NCBI GenBank assembly: GCA_964513075.1
Contig: CAZELR010000006.1
Coordinates: forward strand, 1-64,000
DNA from: DAOUBP01 sp964513075
GTDB lineage: Bacteria; Chloroflexota; Anaerolineae; CG2-30-64-16
Length of the DNA stretch: 64,000 nucleotides
Reading direction: 5' to 3'
Below, in pieces: positions 7,272 to 15,894 of the stretch. The notes under the pieces were generated by a model. The model was not told where the DNA came from. It did not search any database and was given only the letters and a program-made list of their open reading frames with translations. The position numbers and the translations under genes were made by a program. How positions within the stretch are numbered: position 1 is the stretch's first letter; each line of letters begins with the position of its first letter.

Positions 7272-8675
7272 ATGACGTCATCTCTCCACGGCCAGCCTCG
7301 CGATCTGAAGATCGCCTATATCGGCGGCGGAAGCCGCCAATGGGCGCGCAAGCTCATGTTTGATCTGGCCCTCTGTCCCGACCTGTCAGGACAGGTGGCG
7401 CTCTACGACATCGATATCTCCTCGGCCCGGCTCAACGAGGCGCTGGGCAATTGGCTTCAGACGGCATCCGTGCTGCCGCAGACCGGCGTCCGTTCATCCT
7501 GGCGCTATGCTGCGGTCGAGCGGCTGGACGACGCGCTGCACGGCGCCGACTTTGTCGTGCTCTCGATCCAGCCCGGCACGCTCGAATGTATGGCCGAGGA
7601 GATCGCCATTGCCGAGCGGCATGGGATCTTCTTCCCCGTGGGCGATACGACCGGCGCGCCGGGCCTGGTGCGCGGGCTGCGCGCCGCCACCACCTACGCA
7701 GGCTTTGCGCACGCCATCGAAGCCATCTGTCCGCAGGCCTGGGTCATCAACTACACCAACCCGATGAGCATCTGCACCCGGACGCTGACCCGCGTCGCGC
7801 CGCGGCTGAAGGTCTTCGGCTGCTGCCACGAGGTGTTTGGGACCCAGCAGATGCTGGCGGGACTGGTGGGCCGTTACTTGCCGGTCCCCGTCCCGCCGCG
7901 GGCCGAGATTCGGGTCAACGTGACGGGCATCAACCACTTCACCTGGATCGACCGCGCCTTCTATCACGACGTTGATGTGCTGGCGCTCCTGCGGCAGCAC
8001 ATCGGCGAACCCGGCGTGCTCAGACCCTACACGCAGTCGGAGGTGGAGGGGTTCGGCTCCTGGTTCCACAGCGCCGACCAGGTGAAGTTCACACTCTTTC
8101 AGCGGTTTGGCCTGCTGGCCGCGGCGGGCGACCGGCACCTGGTGGAGTTTCTGCCCGGCTTCACCCGCTCGCCCGAGGAGCTGTTCCGCTGGGGGGTCAT
8201 CCGCACGCCGGTAAGCTGGCGCATCAGGACCTGGCAGGAGGCGCCGGGCAAGACGCGCGACCTCATGGCCGGCCGGACACCGCTCCAATTGGAGCCGTCC
8301 GGCGAAGAAGGGGTGGGCCAGATCCGGGCCTTGCTTGGCCTCGGCGACCTGGTTACCAATGTCAACATGGCGAATTGCGGCCAGGTGGCGAACCTGCCGC
8401 CCGACGTGGTGGTGGAAACCAATGCCCACTTCAGTCGCGACGAAGTGCGGCCGCTGGCTGCCGGCCCGTTGCCTGCGGGCTTGCAGCCCCTGATCTCCCG
8501 GCACGTGGCCAGCCAGGAGCTCATCGTCGAGGCCGCGCTGGCCCGGGACAAGGACCTGGCTTTTCAGGCCGTCTTGGGCGATCCGACCACCCGGCTGCCC
8601 GTGGATGAGGCCTGGACCATGTTCCTTGCGATGCTCCAAGCCAGCCGGGAATTTCTGCCCGGGTGGGTAGTTTAG
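7272..8675 (+). CDS. Glycoside hydrolase family 4 (alpha-glycosidase/alpha-galacturonidase type)
   Basis: This 467-residue protein has an N-terminal dinucleotide-binding motif (IAYIGGGSRQWARKL). It also has the family-4 signatures NYTNPMSICT, GCCHEVFGTQ (Cys and His metal ligands) and GINHFTW. GH4 enzymes use NAD and Mn2+ in a redox-elimination mechanism on alpha- or beta-glycosides, including glucuronides and galacturonides. It leads an operon with an IolB-like isomerase, a KDG kinase and a KDPG-type aldolase, so a uronic-acid-containing substrate is likely. ATG 7272 fits the nucleotide-binding motif position; the frame is open further upstream, into the promoter. Confidence 0.85.
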   Translation: MTSSLHGQPRDLKIAYIGGGSRQWARKLMFDLALCPDLSGQVALYDIDISSARLNEALGNWLQTASVLPQTGVRSSWRYAAVERLDDALHGADFVVLSIQPGTLECMAEEIAIAERHGIFFPVGDTTGAPGLVRGLRAATTYAGFAHAIEAICPQAWVINYTNPMSICTRTLTRVAPRLKVFGCCHEVFGTQQMLAGLVGRYLPVPVPPRAEIRVNVTGINHFTWIDRAFYHDVDVLALLRQHIGEPGVLRPYTQSEVEGFGSWFHSADQVKFTLFQRFGLLAAAGDRHLVEFLPGFTRSPEELFRWGVIRTPVSWRIRTWQEAPGKTRDLMAGRTPLQLEPSGEEGVGQIRALLGLGDLVTNVNMANCGQVANLPPDVVVETNAHFSRDEVRPLAAGPLPAGLQPLISRHVASQELIVEAALARDKDLAFQAVLGDPTTRLPVDEAWTMFLAMLQASREFLPGWVV

Positions 8676-8689
8676 AATAGGAGGAACCC

Positions 8690-9505
8690 ATGTCATACTT
8701 TGCCGCCGTCCCGAACGCTGCGGGACTCAATCGTTTGCCGACCAATCCGTGCAAGCTGCTGGATTTTGCCACCCTGGTGCTGGGCGCCGGCGAAGCCTAC
8801 GAGGCGACAAGCGGGGATCGCGAGATCCTGGCCGTCCTGTTGGGCGGCAAGGCCACCTTTGTGGTCAACGGGCAGCGGCTGGGCCCGATCGGCGGCCGGC
8901 CGAACGTGTTTGCGGGCAAGCCCCACTCGGTGTACATTCCCGCGGGCGCCGCCTACACGATCACTGCTCACGGGCCGCTGACCGTGGCGCTGCCCAGCGC
9001 ACCTAGCGATCTGGTGGTGGAGCCCTACGCCATCCCCCCGGAGCGGGTGACGACCGGCACCTTCGGCGCGGCTAACTTCAGCCGCAGCTTCCACCAGATC
9101 CTGACCCTGGCCGGCCAGCCCGACCTGCCGGCGCGGCGGCTGATCGTCGGGGAGATCTATACGCCCCCGGGCAATTGGAGCACCTACCCGCCGCACAAGC
9201 ACGAAGTGGACGACCTGCCGCGCGAGGCGTATCACGAAGAGATGTACTTCTTCAAACTCAACCCCGCCGACGGCTTCGGCATGGTGCGCTACTACAACAA
9301 TGAGATCGACACGGGCTACATCGTCAAGGACAACACCATCCTGATGGCGCCTAACGGCTACCACACCACAAACAGCGCCCCCGGCTACACCAGCTATTTC
9401 CTGTTTGCTCTGGCCGGCACCCAGCGCATCCAGGCCACGGTGGAAGACCCGACTCTGGGCTGGGTGGGCCGCACGGTGCCGATGCTGAAGGCGTTGGGGC
9501 ACTGA
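8690..9505 (+). CDS. iolB: 5-deoxy-glucuronate isomerase family protein (IolB)
   Basis: This 271-residue bicupin protein matches IolB: YIPAGAAYTI in the N-terminal cupin, then NWSTYPPHKHE, YHEEMYFF and APNGYHTTNSAPGYTSY in the C-terminal cupin, which carries the His/Glu metal site. IolB isomerises 5-deoxyglucuronate in inositol breakdown. No other iol genes are present here. The KDG-type kinase and aldolase downstream are compatible either with the related KduI-like role on a uronate or with a short inositol/uronate route. It has good ribosome-binding sequence (AGGAGG) and lies 14 bp after the GH4 stop. Confidence 0.85.
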   Translation: MSYFAAVPNAAGLNRLPTNPCKLLDFATLVLGAGEAYEATSGDREILAVLLGGKATFVVNGQRLGPIGGRPNVFAGKPHSVYIPAGAAYTITAHGPLTVALPSAPSDLVVEPYAIPPERVTTGTFGAANFSRSFHQILTLAGQPDLPARRLIVGEIYTPPGNWSTYPPHKHEVDDLPREAYHEEMYFFKLNPADGFGMVRYYNNEIDTGYIVKDNTILMAPNGYHTTNSAPGYTSYFLFALAGTQRIQATVEDPTLGWVGRTVPMLKALGH

Positions 9506-9545
9506 GGTCGACGACGGCTGGCTGGCGAGATAGGCGGGAGGCTCC

Positions 9546-10607
9546 ATGGACACCGGATCCAAAGTGGTGGCCTTTGGCGAGATCATGCTGCGGCTCTCTC
9601 CGCCGGGCTACCAGCGTCTTGTCCAGGCGCGCGCGTTTGACGTGACCTTCGGAGGCGGGGAAGCAAACGTGATGGCCTCTCTGGCCGGCTTCGGCGTTGA
9701 GGCCGAGCTCGTGACGCGTCTGCCGGCCAACGAGCTGGGCGATGCTTGCCTGGCCTTCCTGCGCGGCCATAGCATTCGCACGAACCACATCCTCCGCGGG
9801 GGCAACCGGCTGGGGATCTATTTTCTGGAAACGGGCGCGGCCCAGCGCGCCAGCAAGGTGGTCTACGACCGTGCTGATTCCGGCTTTGCGGCGATTCAAC
9901 CCGGCATGGTGGATTGGGATGCCGTGCTGGCGGCTCCGGGCGCGGATTGGTTTCACTGGACGGGCATCACACCGGCTGTGTCGGGCAGCGCGGCGGCAGC
10001 CTGCCTGGAAGCGGTCCAGGCCGCGCACCGGCTGGGCGTGACCGTCTCGTGCGACCTTAACTATCGCAAGAATCTATGGCGGTGGGGCAAAGCCGCCGGC
10101 GAGGTGATGCCGGAACTGGTGTCTTACGCCGATGTGGTGATCGCCAACGAGGAGGATGCCGAAAGGGTTTTCGGCATCCGCGCGGCCGGCGCCGCTAGCA
10201 CCGCCGCGACGCCGGCCGGCGAATTGGCGCCGGAGAGCTATCGATCCGTGGCCGAGGGTCTGGCGGCGCGGTTCCCGCGCCTCAGGACGATCGCCATCAC
10301 CTTGCGCGGCTCGCACTCGGCAAGCCACAACACCTGGTCGGCCGTGCTGTGGCATGCGGGGCAGTGGTGCGTGGCGCCGCAATACGAGATCCTGCCGGTG
10401 GTCGATCGCGTGGGCGGCGGGGACGCCTTTGCCGCCGGACTGATCTACGGGCTCCTGCTCCGGCCCGGGGACCCGTCCTACGCGCTGCGTTACGCGACCG
10501 CGGCATCGTGTCTGAAGCACAGCATCCCCGGAGATTTCAATGCTGTCACGCGGACGGAGGTAGAACGCCTGATGGCGGGCGACGCATCGGGACGGGTGAG
10601 CAGGTAA
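9546..10607 (+). CDS. kdgK: 2-dehydro-3-deoxygluconokinase (PfkB family)
   Basis: This 353-residue PfkB-type sugar kinase phosphorylates 2-keto-3-deoxygluconate with ATP. The N-terminal region FGEIMLRLSPPGYQRL and GGGEANVMASLAGFG form the substrate site. VDRVGGGDAFAAGLIYGLL provides the anion hole and catalytic Asp near the C-terminus. It lies 40 bp after iolB and 14 bp before the aldolase. The pair would convert KDG to KDPG and then to pyruvate plus glyceraldehyde 3-phosphate. Exact sugar stereochemistry (gluconate versus galactonate) cannot be decided from sequence. The 353-residue length is slightly above the usual 310-340. Confidence 0.85.
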   Translation: MDTGSKVVAFGEIMLRLSPPGYQRLVQARAFDVTFGGGEANVMASLAGFGVEAELVTRLPANELGDACLAFLRGHSIRTNHILRGGNRLGIYFLETGAAQRASKVVYDRADSGFAAIQPGMVDWDAVLAAPGADWFHWTGITPAVSGSAAAACLEAVQAAHRLGVTVSCDLNYRKNLWRWGKAAGEVMPELVSYADVVIANEEDAERVFGIRAAGAASTAATPAGELAPESYRSVAEGLAARFPRLRTIAITLRGSHSASHNTWSAVLWHAGQWCVAPQYEILPVVDRVGGGDAFAAGLIYGLLLRPGDPSYALRYATAASCLKHSIPGDFNAVTRTEVERLMAGDASGRVSR

Positions 10608-10621
10608 GACAGGAGAACGTT

Positions 10622-11326
10622 ATGGCTCAAATCACACGCCTTGAGGTCTATCAGGCCATTCTGGAGACTGGGCTGATCCCATTGTTCTACCAGGGGGAGA
10701 TCGAGGCGGCCACTGAGCTCGCACTCGCGTGTGCGCGGGGCGGTGCACAGGTGGTTGAGTTCACCAATCGGGGCGAGGCGGCCTATCCCGTCTTCACGGA
10801 GTTGGCCCAGCGATTAACGCGCACCGCACCGTCCCTGACGGCCGCACCGGCCCCGCGGGTGATCCTGGGCGTGGGCTCCGTTGTGGATGCGCCCACGGCT
10901 GCGCTCTTCATCGCGGCCGGCGCGTCCTTCATCGTGGGTCCGAACCTCAACCCCGAAATCGCGCGTCTGTGCAACCGCCGCAAGATCGCGTATGTGCCCG
11001 GGGCGTCTACCGAGAACGAGATCGGCCAGGCAGAGGAGTTGGGCGCCGAGATCGTCAAGGTTTTTCCCGGCGAGGTCCTCGGCCCGAAGTTTATTCGCGC
11101 GGTTATGGCGCCCTGTCCCTGGCATCGCCTGCTGCCCACCGGGGGCGTGGATGCGACGGAGGCGAGCGTCACGGAATGGATTCGCGCGGGTGCCGCCGCC
11201 GTCGGCATGGGTTCCAAGCTGATCGCGGCGGAGGCCGTCAAGGCACGGGCGTTCGCCGGTATCAGCGAGAAGGTCGACCAGGTGCTGCGCTGGATTCGTG
11301 CAGCGCGCGCGCTGGAATCGACATAA
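10622..11326 (+). CDS. KDPG/KHG-type aldolase
   Basis: This 234-residue class I aldolase of the Eda family has IPLFYQGEIEAATELA at the N-terminus, VVEFTNRG carrying the catalytic Glu, the Schiff-base Lys in EIVKVFPGEV, and LPTGGVDATE as the phosphate site. It splits 2-keto-3-deoxy-6-phosphogluconate (or the galactonate form). It is the last gene of the operon; its stop is 4 bp from the convergent hydrolase stop. ATG 10622 is preceded by CAGGAGAAC. Confidence 0.85.
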   Translation: MAQITRLEVYQAILETGLIPLFYQGEIEAATELALACARGGAQVVEFTNRGEAAYPVFTELAQRLTRTAPSLTAAPAPRVILGVGSVVDAPTAALFIAAGASFIVGPNLNPEIARLCNRRKIAYVPGASTENEIGQAEELGAEIVKVFPGEVLGPKFIRAVMAPCPWHRLLPTGGVDATEASVTEWIRAGAAAVGMGSKLIAAEAVKARAFAGISEKVDQVLRWIRAARALEST

Positions 11327-11330
11327 TCTA

Positions 11331-12491
11331 CTACCCAGTACTCGGTTTTTCCTCCTGGAACTTTTCCCGCAACCAGGCAAAGGCGGCTGCCTGCATCGAG
11401 AGATCGAATCTGTGGGGGCCGGGGTAGAATTGGCCGGTGTACTCATTCGCGTGGCCCACACCGGCGAAGTGGCTGCGCAGCCGGGCATCGGCAGCCCGCA
11501 TGCCCGGCTCGGTGAAGAGATCGTCATCCAGGAGGTACTGCACGAGCAGGGGGACCGGCGCGCGGCAGGCCGCCAGGTCGGGCCAGTCCCCGTGCCGCGC
11601 CCACCCGAAGGGGAACAGCATCCAGGTGTGCGACATGTTGTGGTCGAGCAGCCCCTCGTAGGTGCTCATCAGACCGACGATGACTGTGGCCGCAATGTCG
11701 TTGTGGGTGGCAGTGAGCAGCGCCGCGCGGTTGCCGCCGCCCGAAAGGCCCAGGCAGCCTACCCGATCGCCGCACACATCGGCCCGCGACCGGAGGTAAT
11801 TGGCCGCAATGCGGTCCTCGTGGCTGACGACGCCGGCCAGGCTGGCGCCCAAGGCGTTGCAGTACTTCGCTACATAGTGCTCGTGCAGGCCCGCCGCCGC
11901 GTTGTACGCAGCGACCTCGGGCGGCGCGTCCCAGGCAGGGCTGTTGTCGGCCCGGAGCAGCGCGCTGGCCGCGCTGCGCACTTCCGCCGGCATGGTCTCC
12001 ACGGGAAAGCGCCGGCTGCCCCACAAGAAGGCGTCGGGTATGAGAACGATGAACCCCGCGCGTGCCAGGGCATTGGCGTAGGCCCGGCCGCCGTAGTATT
12101 GTTCCCGGTAGCGTGCCAGCACCTCAGGCGGGGCGTCGGGACCATCGGCGATCTTCTCCTTGCCGTAGTACTTGAACCCGCCATGATCGTGTAAGGCGAT
12201 CAGGGCGGGCAGCGGCCGCTGCGCCTGGGCCGGCTTTAGAAGGTACGCATGCGTGCGCGGCCCGTAGCCCACCGACCAGGAAAGCTCCTCGCCGGCCAGT
12301 CCCTCGTGCTCCCAGCGCCGCTCCACCCGGACGTCCAACGGCTGCTCTGGCCCGCGGCAGAAGCCCAGGGCGTCGCGCACCAGCGCTTGCGTCTGTGGGC
12401 CGGGCGCGGCGATGGGGTAGAGCGGTCCCTGTCGTCGCGCTTCGTCGATAAGGTCGCTGAAGATGCCGAGATGTTGATAGTGCTGTCCCAT
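11331..12491 (-). CDS. Alpha/beta-hydrolase (acetyl-xylan-esterase/dienelactone-hydrolase-like)
   Basis: This 386-residue cytosolic protein carries the nucleophile elbow GLSGGGNRAAL, an acidic segment (LLDDDLF) after strand 7 and a late His (PGPHRFD). These fit the Ser-Asp-His triad of esterases that act on acetylated sugars or of dienelactone hydrolases. There is no signal peptide. Convergent placement next to the sugar-acid operon suggests, but does not prove, a role in de-esterifying plant-derived sugars. Confidence 0.75.
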   Translation of the reverse strand: MGQHYQHLGIFSDLIDEARRQGPLYPIAAPGPQTQALVRDALGFCRGPEQPLDVRVERRWEHEGLAGEELSWSVGYGPRTHAYLLKPAQAQRPLPALIALHDHGGFKYYGKEKIADGPDAPPEVLARYREQYYGGRAYANALARAGFIVLIPDAFLWGSRRFPVETMPAEVRSAASALLRADNSPAWDAPPEVAAYNAAAGLHEHYVAKYCNALGASLAGVVSHEDRIAANYLRSRADVCGDRVGCLGLSGGGNRAALLTATHNDIAATVIVGLMSTYEGLLDHNMSHTWMLFPFGWARHGDWPDLAACRAPVPLLVQYLLDDDLFTEPGMRAADARLRSHFAGVGHANEYTGQFYPGPHRFDLSMQAAAFAWLREKFQEEKPSTG

Positions 12492-12555
12492 GCTTTGTTC
12501 TCCGAATGCACGCTGTGGGGACGAGAGGCTTCGTACGCAGCCGGGAGGCTGCTGC

Positions 12556-13293
12556 CTATAAGGGGGCGATTCCTCCCAGGCGCTCCACCAGCGCCGCCAG
12601 GTGTGCCGCCCAAACCCAGGGCTCTGCTAACAGTGCGATCTGCGTGGCACGGACAGGAGTCCAGTCTTGGGCGGCCAGGAGGTAATCGGGCGGTGAGTTC
12701 TCACAAACCTCGTTGTCGCCGCGCGGTTCATCCTCCACGATGAGAGCGATGCGACCGCCGCGACAGAAGAGGGCGAAGTCTGCTACGTACTGGGGTGAGT
12801 CCTCGCGTAACGGATATTGGCGTTCAGCTTCCAGATCCGCCTCTTTCAAGGCCGCCCACAAGGCTTCCTGGCCGCTGCTCCTGGCCCAGAGATCGTTGAT
12901 TTCTTGCGCCTGGTATAGGCGCGCCATGGTGGTGGGAATGAAGGTGATGCGGCGCAGCCGGCGGCTGGGGATCGGGTCGGGCAGGGGCACGAGCGGACCC
13001 AGCTCGACCCGGTAGTAGCGCTCTTCGGCACGCGGGTGCGCCGGTTCTTCGGGGATCAATTCGCGACGGGTCACGATGCGGTAGCCGCGCACTGGCGCGT
13101 GCCACTGGACGCGCCAGCGTTCTTCGCTTGAGAAGCTCCCGGTTTGATAGAACGCCAGGTGCTCTGCGGCTATACGGCGCGGCGCTCGGTTCAGCGGAAT
13201 GCGATACCACCCCTGCTCGCGCGCGCGCGCCAGGTCAGCGGGATGATTCACGACGACAACCAGGACAGGGCTGTCGTTCATAGGGCTGTTCAT
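12556..13293 (-). CDS. Unknown protein coupled to uvsE, possible PD-(D/E)XK-like nuclease
   Basis: This 245-residue protein of unrecognised family has two parts. Residues 1-130 are an Arg-rich region (RIPLNRAPRRIAAEH, then VRGYRIVTRRELIPEE). Residues about 140-200 include RLYQAQEINDLW and then the pattern YVADFALFCRGGRIALIVEDEPRG. An Asp in a hairpin followed by a hydrophobic strand with Glu-x-x resembles the D...(D/E)xK core of Vsr/DUF559-type nucleases, although no Lys is evident. The start overlaps the uvsE stop by 4 bp (ATGA), so the two are made together. A helper role in repair is inference. Confidence 0.6.
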   Translation of the reverse strand: MNSPMNDSPVLVVVVNHPADLARAREQGWYRIPLNRAPRRIAAEHLAFYQTGSFSSEERWRVQWHAPVRGYRIVTRRELIPEEPAHPRAEERYYRVELGPLVPLPDPIPSRRLRRITFIPTTMARLYQAQEINDLWARSSGQEALWAALKEADLEAERQYPLREDSPQYVADFALFCRGGRIALIVEDEPRGDNEVCENSPPDYLLAAQDWTPVRATQIALLAEPWVWAAHLAALVERLGGIAPL

Positions 13294-14237
13294 CGAAGTT
13301 GTGCTGCCAAGGCAGGCGCGTAGCGGGCCAGATCAGCGCGGAGTTGGATCAGGGCCAGGTCCTTGGCTCGCGCTTCCAGCATCACGTCGAACTCGCGCAG
13401 CCCTTGCGCCAGTGTCAACAGGTCGATAAATTCAAATGGATTGACATAATCTGAATGATAATTCCACCGGGTCCGCTTAAGTTGGGCAGCCTCCGTCGTG
13501 GAATCGTCTTCGACACGCCACTCGGTGCGCGGCGTGCTGAAATGGATTTTGGGCCGGACATCGGCGGGCCAGGTTGCCAGGCACGCGGCCAACGCATCGC
13601 GGGGCGTTCTGCCGTCGGGGTTGCAGAGCCGGTGATGCAGATTGTCGAACACCAGACGGATTCCTGTGCGTTCGTGCACCCAGAGCACATCGGCCACGCC
13701 GAAACGCGTGTCGTCATTCTCTAGCACCAGTCGTTGTGCGATCGCCTGGGGCAGGGTGCCGAAGGTGCGCGCGAAACGTTCGCGCGCCGAGGCTATGTCG
13801 CCGTACACGCCGCCCAGGTGGGTGACGATGACAGCGTCTGGCCCCAGCCCCATGCCATCGAGGATGCCGGCCTGCACCCCAAGCTCAGCGCTGCTGCTGG
13901 CCACCAGGGCTTCATCCGGAGAGTTGAGCAGGATGTATTGGGCCGGGTGGAAGGAGAGGCGCAGGCCGGCCGCGCGGGCGAGTCCCCCGACTTCTGCTAA
14001 CTCGGCCGCGCAGTCTGCGACCTGCTGATGGAACTGAGGCAAATCCGGATGCGTGGCATAGGGCGCCAGGTCATCAGCCATGCGATACATCGTGATGCCC
14101 GCGGACGAAAGGTAGGCGAAGATGTCGCGCAGATAAGCCAGGCTGACGCTCAGGTGCGGCCCGTTCTGCCAGCGACGGCTGTCGTGGCTTTTTAATTCAG
14201 GCCGGGCCAGCGGTTTGACAACGAATCCCAGGCGCAC
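13290..14237 (-). CDS. uvsE: UV damage endonuclease UvsE/UVDE
   Basis: This 315-residue TIM-barrel endonuclease nicks DNA 5' to UV photoproducts, starting an excision pathway independent of UvrABC. Signatures are MRLGFVVKPLARP, SSAGITMYRMADDLAP, LSFHPAQYILLNSP, VTHLGGVYGD, LVLENDD and VFDNLHHRLCN, which supply the His/Glu/Asp metal ligands. The start is GTG 14237 with AAAGGAG 8 nt upstream. The leader contains a perfect 12-bp tandem repeat. The next gene is translationally coupled. The window also carries uvrA and mutS. Confidence 0.9.
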   Translation of the reverse strand: MRLGFVVKPLARPELKSHDSRRWQNGPHLSVSLAYLRDIFAYLSSAGITMYRMADDLAPYATHPDLPQFHQQVADCAAELAEVGGLARAAGLRLSFHPAQYILLNSPDEALVASSSAELGVQAGILDGMGLGPDAVIVTHLGGVYGDIASARERFARTFGTLPQAIAQRLVLENDDTRFGVADVLWVHERTGIRLVFDNLHHRLCNPDGRTPRDALAACLATWPADVRPKIHFSTPRTEWRVEDDSTTEAAQLKRTRWNYHSDYVNPFEFIDLLTLAQGLREFDVMLEARAKDLALIQLRADLARYAPALAAQLR

Positions 14238-14264
14238 GATGTTCTCCTTTCGACCAGTGCTGCC

Positions 14265-14312
14265 GCTGCTGCTGCCGCTGCTGCTGCCGCTGCTGCTGCC
14301 GCTGCTGCTGCC
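14265..14312. repeat. Perfect 12-bp tandem repeat (GCTGCTGCTGCC x4)
   Basis: Four perfect copies are flanked by partial copies, the whole GC-rich array covering about 14259-14340. It lies wholly between the uvsE ribosome-binding site and its probable promoter, so it would be in the uvsE mRNA leader, and it abuts the divergent gene's promoter. Copy number may vary between strains. Confidence 0.9.
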
Positions 14313-14319
14313 GCTGCAG

Positions 14320-14349
14320 TTGCAGTTGCCGCTGCAGCCGCATTATAAT
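14320..14349 (+). promoter_or_regulatory. Divergent promoter region (uvsE / secreted DPBB-like protein)
   Basis: On the plus strand, TTGCAG (14320-14325) and TATAAT (14344-14349) are 18 bp apart, 17 bp before ATG 14366. On the minus strand TATAAT also occurs (14347-14342), so one AT-rich patch serves both directions; the minus -35 is weak. Confidence 0.5.
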
Positions 14350-14365
14350 AACAGGTGGAGATTTC

Positions 14366-15421
14366 ATGTCGATTATCCTGCAAGGTGCGTTGATGCCGCT
14401 GCGCCATGTGTGGCGGCGCCATACATGGCGGCGCATAAACGTACTCTGGTTGTTTTTAGTGCTCGTGGCTGCGCCGGCAGACGCTGAAACGCTCTCCCCA
14501 GGGTATTGGGAGCAGACGCCATTGCCGCAAACCGGCCTGGCGACGTTTTATGCGCCGGGGCTGATGGAGCACGTGCAAAGTTACCGCGCAGCTCAAGCCG
14601 AGATTGCCGCGTGTCCGGAGTGCGTGGGCTCCGTGGCCCTCTTGCGCGCGGGCGACATCGGCCGCAAGGTTTGGTTGCAACCCCCTATGGGCGGGCCGGT
14701 CGGCCCCTTCCTGGTGGTAGATTGCGCGCGGCAGCAGGACGTGTCGCCATTGCTGGCCCGGAACTGGGCAGTGGACGTCAGCTACGAACTGGGTCAGATT
14801 TGGGGAATGGCACGTCCCCTGGACGGTGTCACGGTGCTGGAGGATCCGGCGGATGCCCTGCCAGGCAACCCGTTCGGCGTGCCTACGCCGTTCGCCGTGC
14901 TTCCCGAGCAGGTCGTGATCAGCACGCCAACCTCAACACCACCCGGCAGGCCGTCTGCGCCGACGCCGTGGCCAACGCGTCTGCCGGAATTGCTGCCCGG
15001 CGGCGCCTGGCCGTTGCCAGCCGCCTCAACGCCGATCCCCCCGCCACCTCCGGGTCCCACACCGCTGACCCCGGTCGTGACAACTCCTACACCTGTGGCA
15101 ACCCTTCAGAGCGCCGGCCGTGCCCTTTTGCCCACGGACACACCTGAGCCGCTGCCCGCTCAATCGGCCATCCCGGCTGAGGATAACGTATCTCTCGGGC
15201 ACGCTGGTGTGGCCCTGTTGGACCCGATTGCCACGCCTGTAAGCCAGCTCCCTTCCTGGCCCACAGCCTCAGTAACGCCACGGTCACCGACCCGCACCCC
15301 TCGGCCCGATCTGACACCGCTTCTGCCTGGCGCCGATGCGGTGACCGAGACAATACCCAGCGCAAGCCCCGGCTTTTTCGCGCGCCTGTGGCAAGTTATT
15401 GTTGAGGCTTTCACCCGCTAG
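14366..15421 (+). CDS. Secreted protein with double-psi beta-barrel-like domain and Pro/Thr-rich tail
   Basis: This 351-residue protein has an N-terminal hydrophobic segment (VLWLFLVLVAAPADA, about residues 26-40) that ends like a signal peptide. Residues 41-165 contain GLATFYAPGLM, VGSVALLRAGDIGRKVWL and FLVVDCARQQDV. These match the layout of RlpA/barwin-like double-psi barrels, including an 'xVVDC' strand, though overall similarity is loose. The rest is a long Pro/Thr/Ser linker, suggesting cell-surface exposure. Enzymatic activity is not evident. Confidence 0.7.
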   Translation: MSIILQGALMPLRHVWRRHTWRRINVLWLFLVLVAAPADAETLSPGYWEQTPLPQTGLATFYAPGLMEHVQSYRAAQAEIAACPECVGSVALLRAGDIGRKVWLQPPMGGPVGPFLVVDCARQQDVSPLLARNWAVDVSYELGQIWGMARPLDGVTVLEDPADALPGNPFGVPTPFAVLPEQVVISTPTSTPPGRPSAPTPWPTRLPELLPGGAWPLPAASTPIPPPPPGPTPLTPVVTTPTPVATLQSAGRALLPTDTPEPLPAQSAIPAEDNVSLGHAGVALLDPIATPVSQLPSWPTASVTPRSPTRTPRPDLTPLLPGADAVTETIPSASPGFFARLWQVIVEAFTR

Positions 15422-15438
15422 GGGGCCCGCGCTACAGC

Positions 15439-15813
15439 CTAACCATCCTGTTTCTTGGCCCGCTCTGCCGCTACCACGTCGGGCGGGTAGCCGGAGAGGT
15501 CCTTATTGTCGCCCGGCGGCGCGTGGTAGAGCAGCCGCTCTAATGGCTGGTCGGCGACCAGCTCGGCAGCCACTAACTCCTCTGCGTCCTCGGGCTGCAC
15601 ACCCGCGTACCAACGGTTTACAGGGTAGACGACCAGCATGGGCCCGTGACCGCATTGGTTGAGACAGCCGGCCTTATTGATCCGCACCTGGTCCTTCAAC
15701 CCAGCGGCATAGGTTGCCTGCTTGAGGCGTTTTGCGATAGCCGCGGTGTCGCCATCGCGGCTGCACCAGGGACCATAGGTGCAGATGAAAACGTGCTTCG
15801 CATATTGCCCCAT
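15439..15813 (-). CDS. Thioredoxin-like [2Fe-2S] ferredoxin
   Basis: This 124-residue protein has VFICTYGPWCSRDGD at the N-terminus and NKAGCLNQCGHGPMLVVYP in the middle. These four Cys (C-x5-C and C-x3-C) are the cluster ligands of thioredoxin-like 2Fe-2S ferredoxins. Such proteins act as electron carriers or metallo-regulatory partners. ATG 15813 is preceded by GAGGAGC and gives the normal length; the frame stays open upstream to 15876, but that part has no homology pattern. A consensus promoter lies at 15848-15876. It stands alone, convergent with the secreted DPBB-like gene. Confidence 0.85.
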   Translation of the reverse strand: MGQYAKHVFICTYGPWCSRDGDTAAIAKRLKQATYAAGLKDQVRINKAGCLNQCGHGPMLVVYPVNRWYAGVQPEDAEELVAAELVADQPLERLLYHAPPGDNKDLSGYPPDVVAAERAKKQDG

Positions 15814-15847
15814 AGAGAATTCTCGCTCCTCTTGTTGTCCATAAGTC

Positions 15848-15876
15848 ATTATAAACCAGCGTGGCGGGTGGCACAA
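15848..15876 (-). promoter_or_regulatory. Promoter for ferredoxin gene
   Basis: Minus strand TTGTGC (15876-15871), a 17-bp spacer and a perfect TATAAT (15853-15848). Confidence 0.65.
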
Positions 15877-15894
15877 GTCGTCTGGGCACTTTCT

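Noticed and set aside
14192..14436. Poly-Ala and Gln-rich small proteins at the 12-bp repeat
   Set aside because: They are simply translations of the GCTGCTGCTGCC array and include part of uvsE in the wrong frame.
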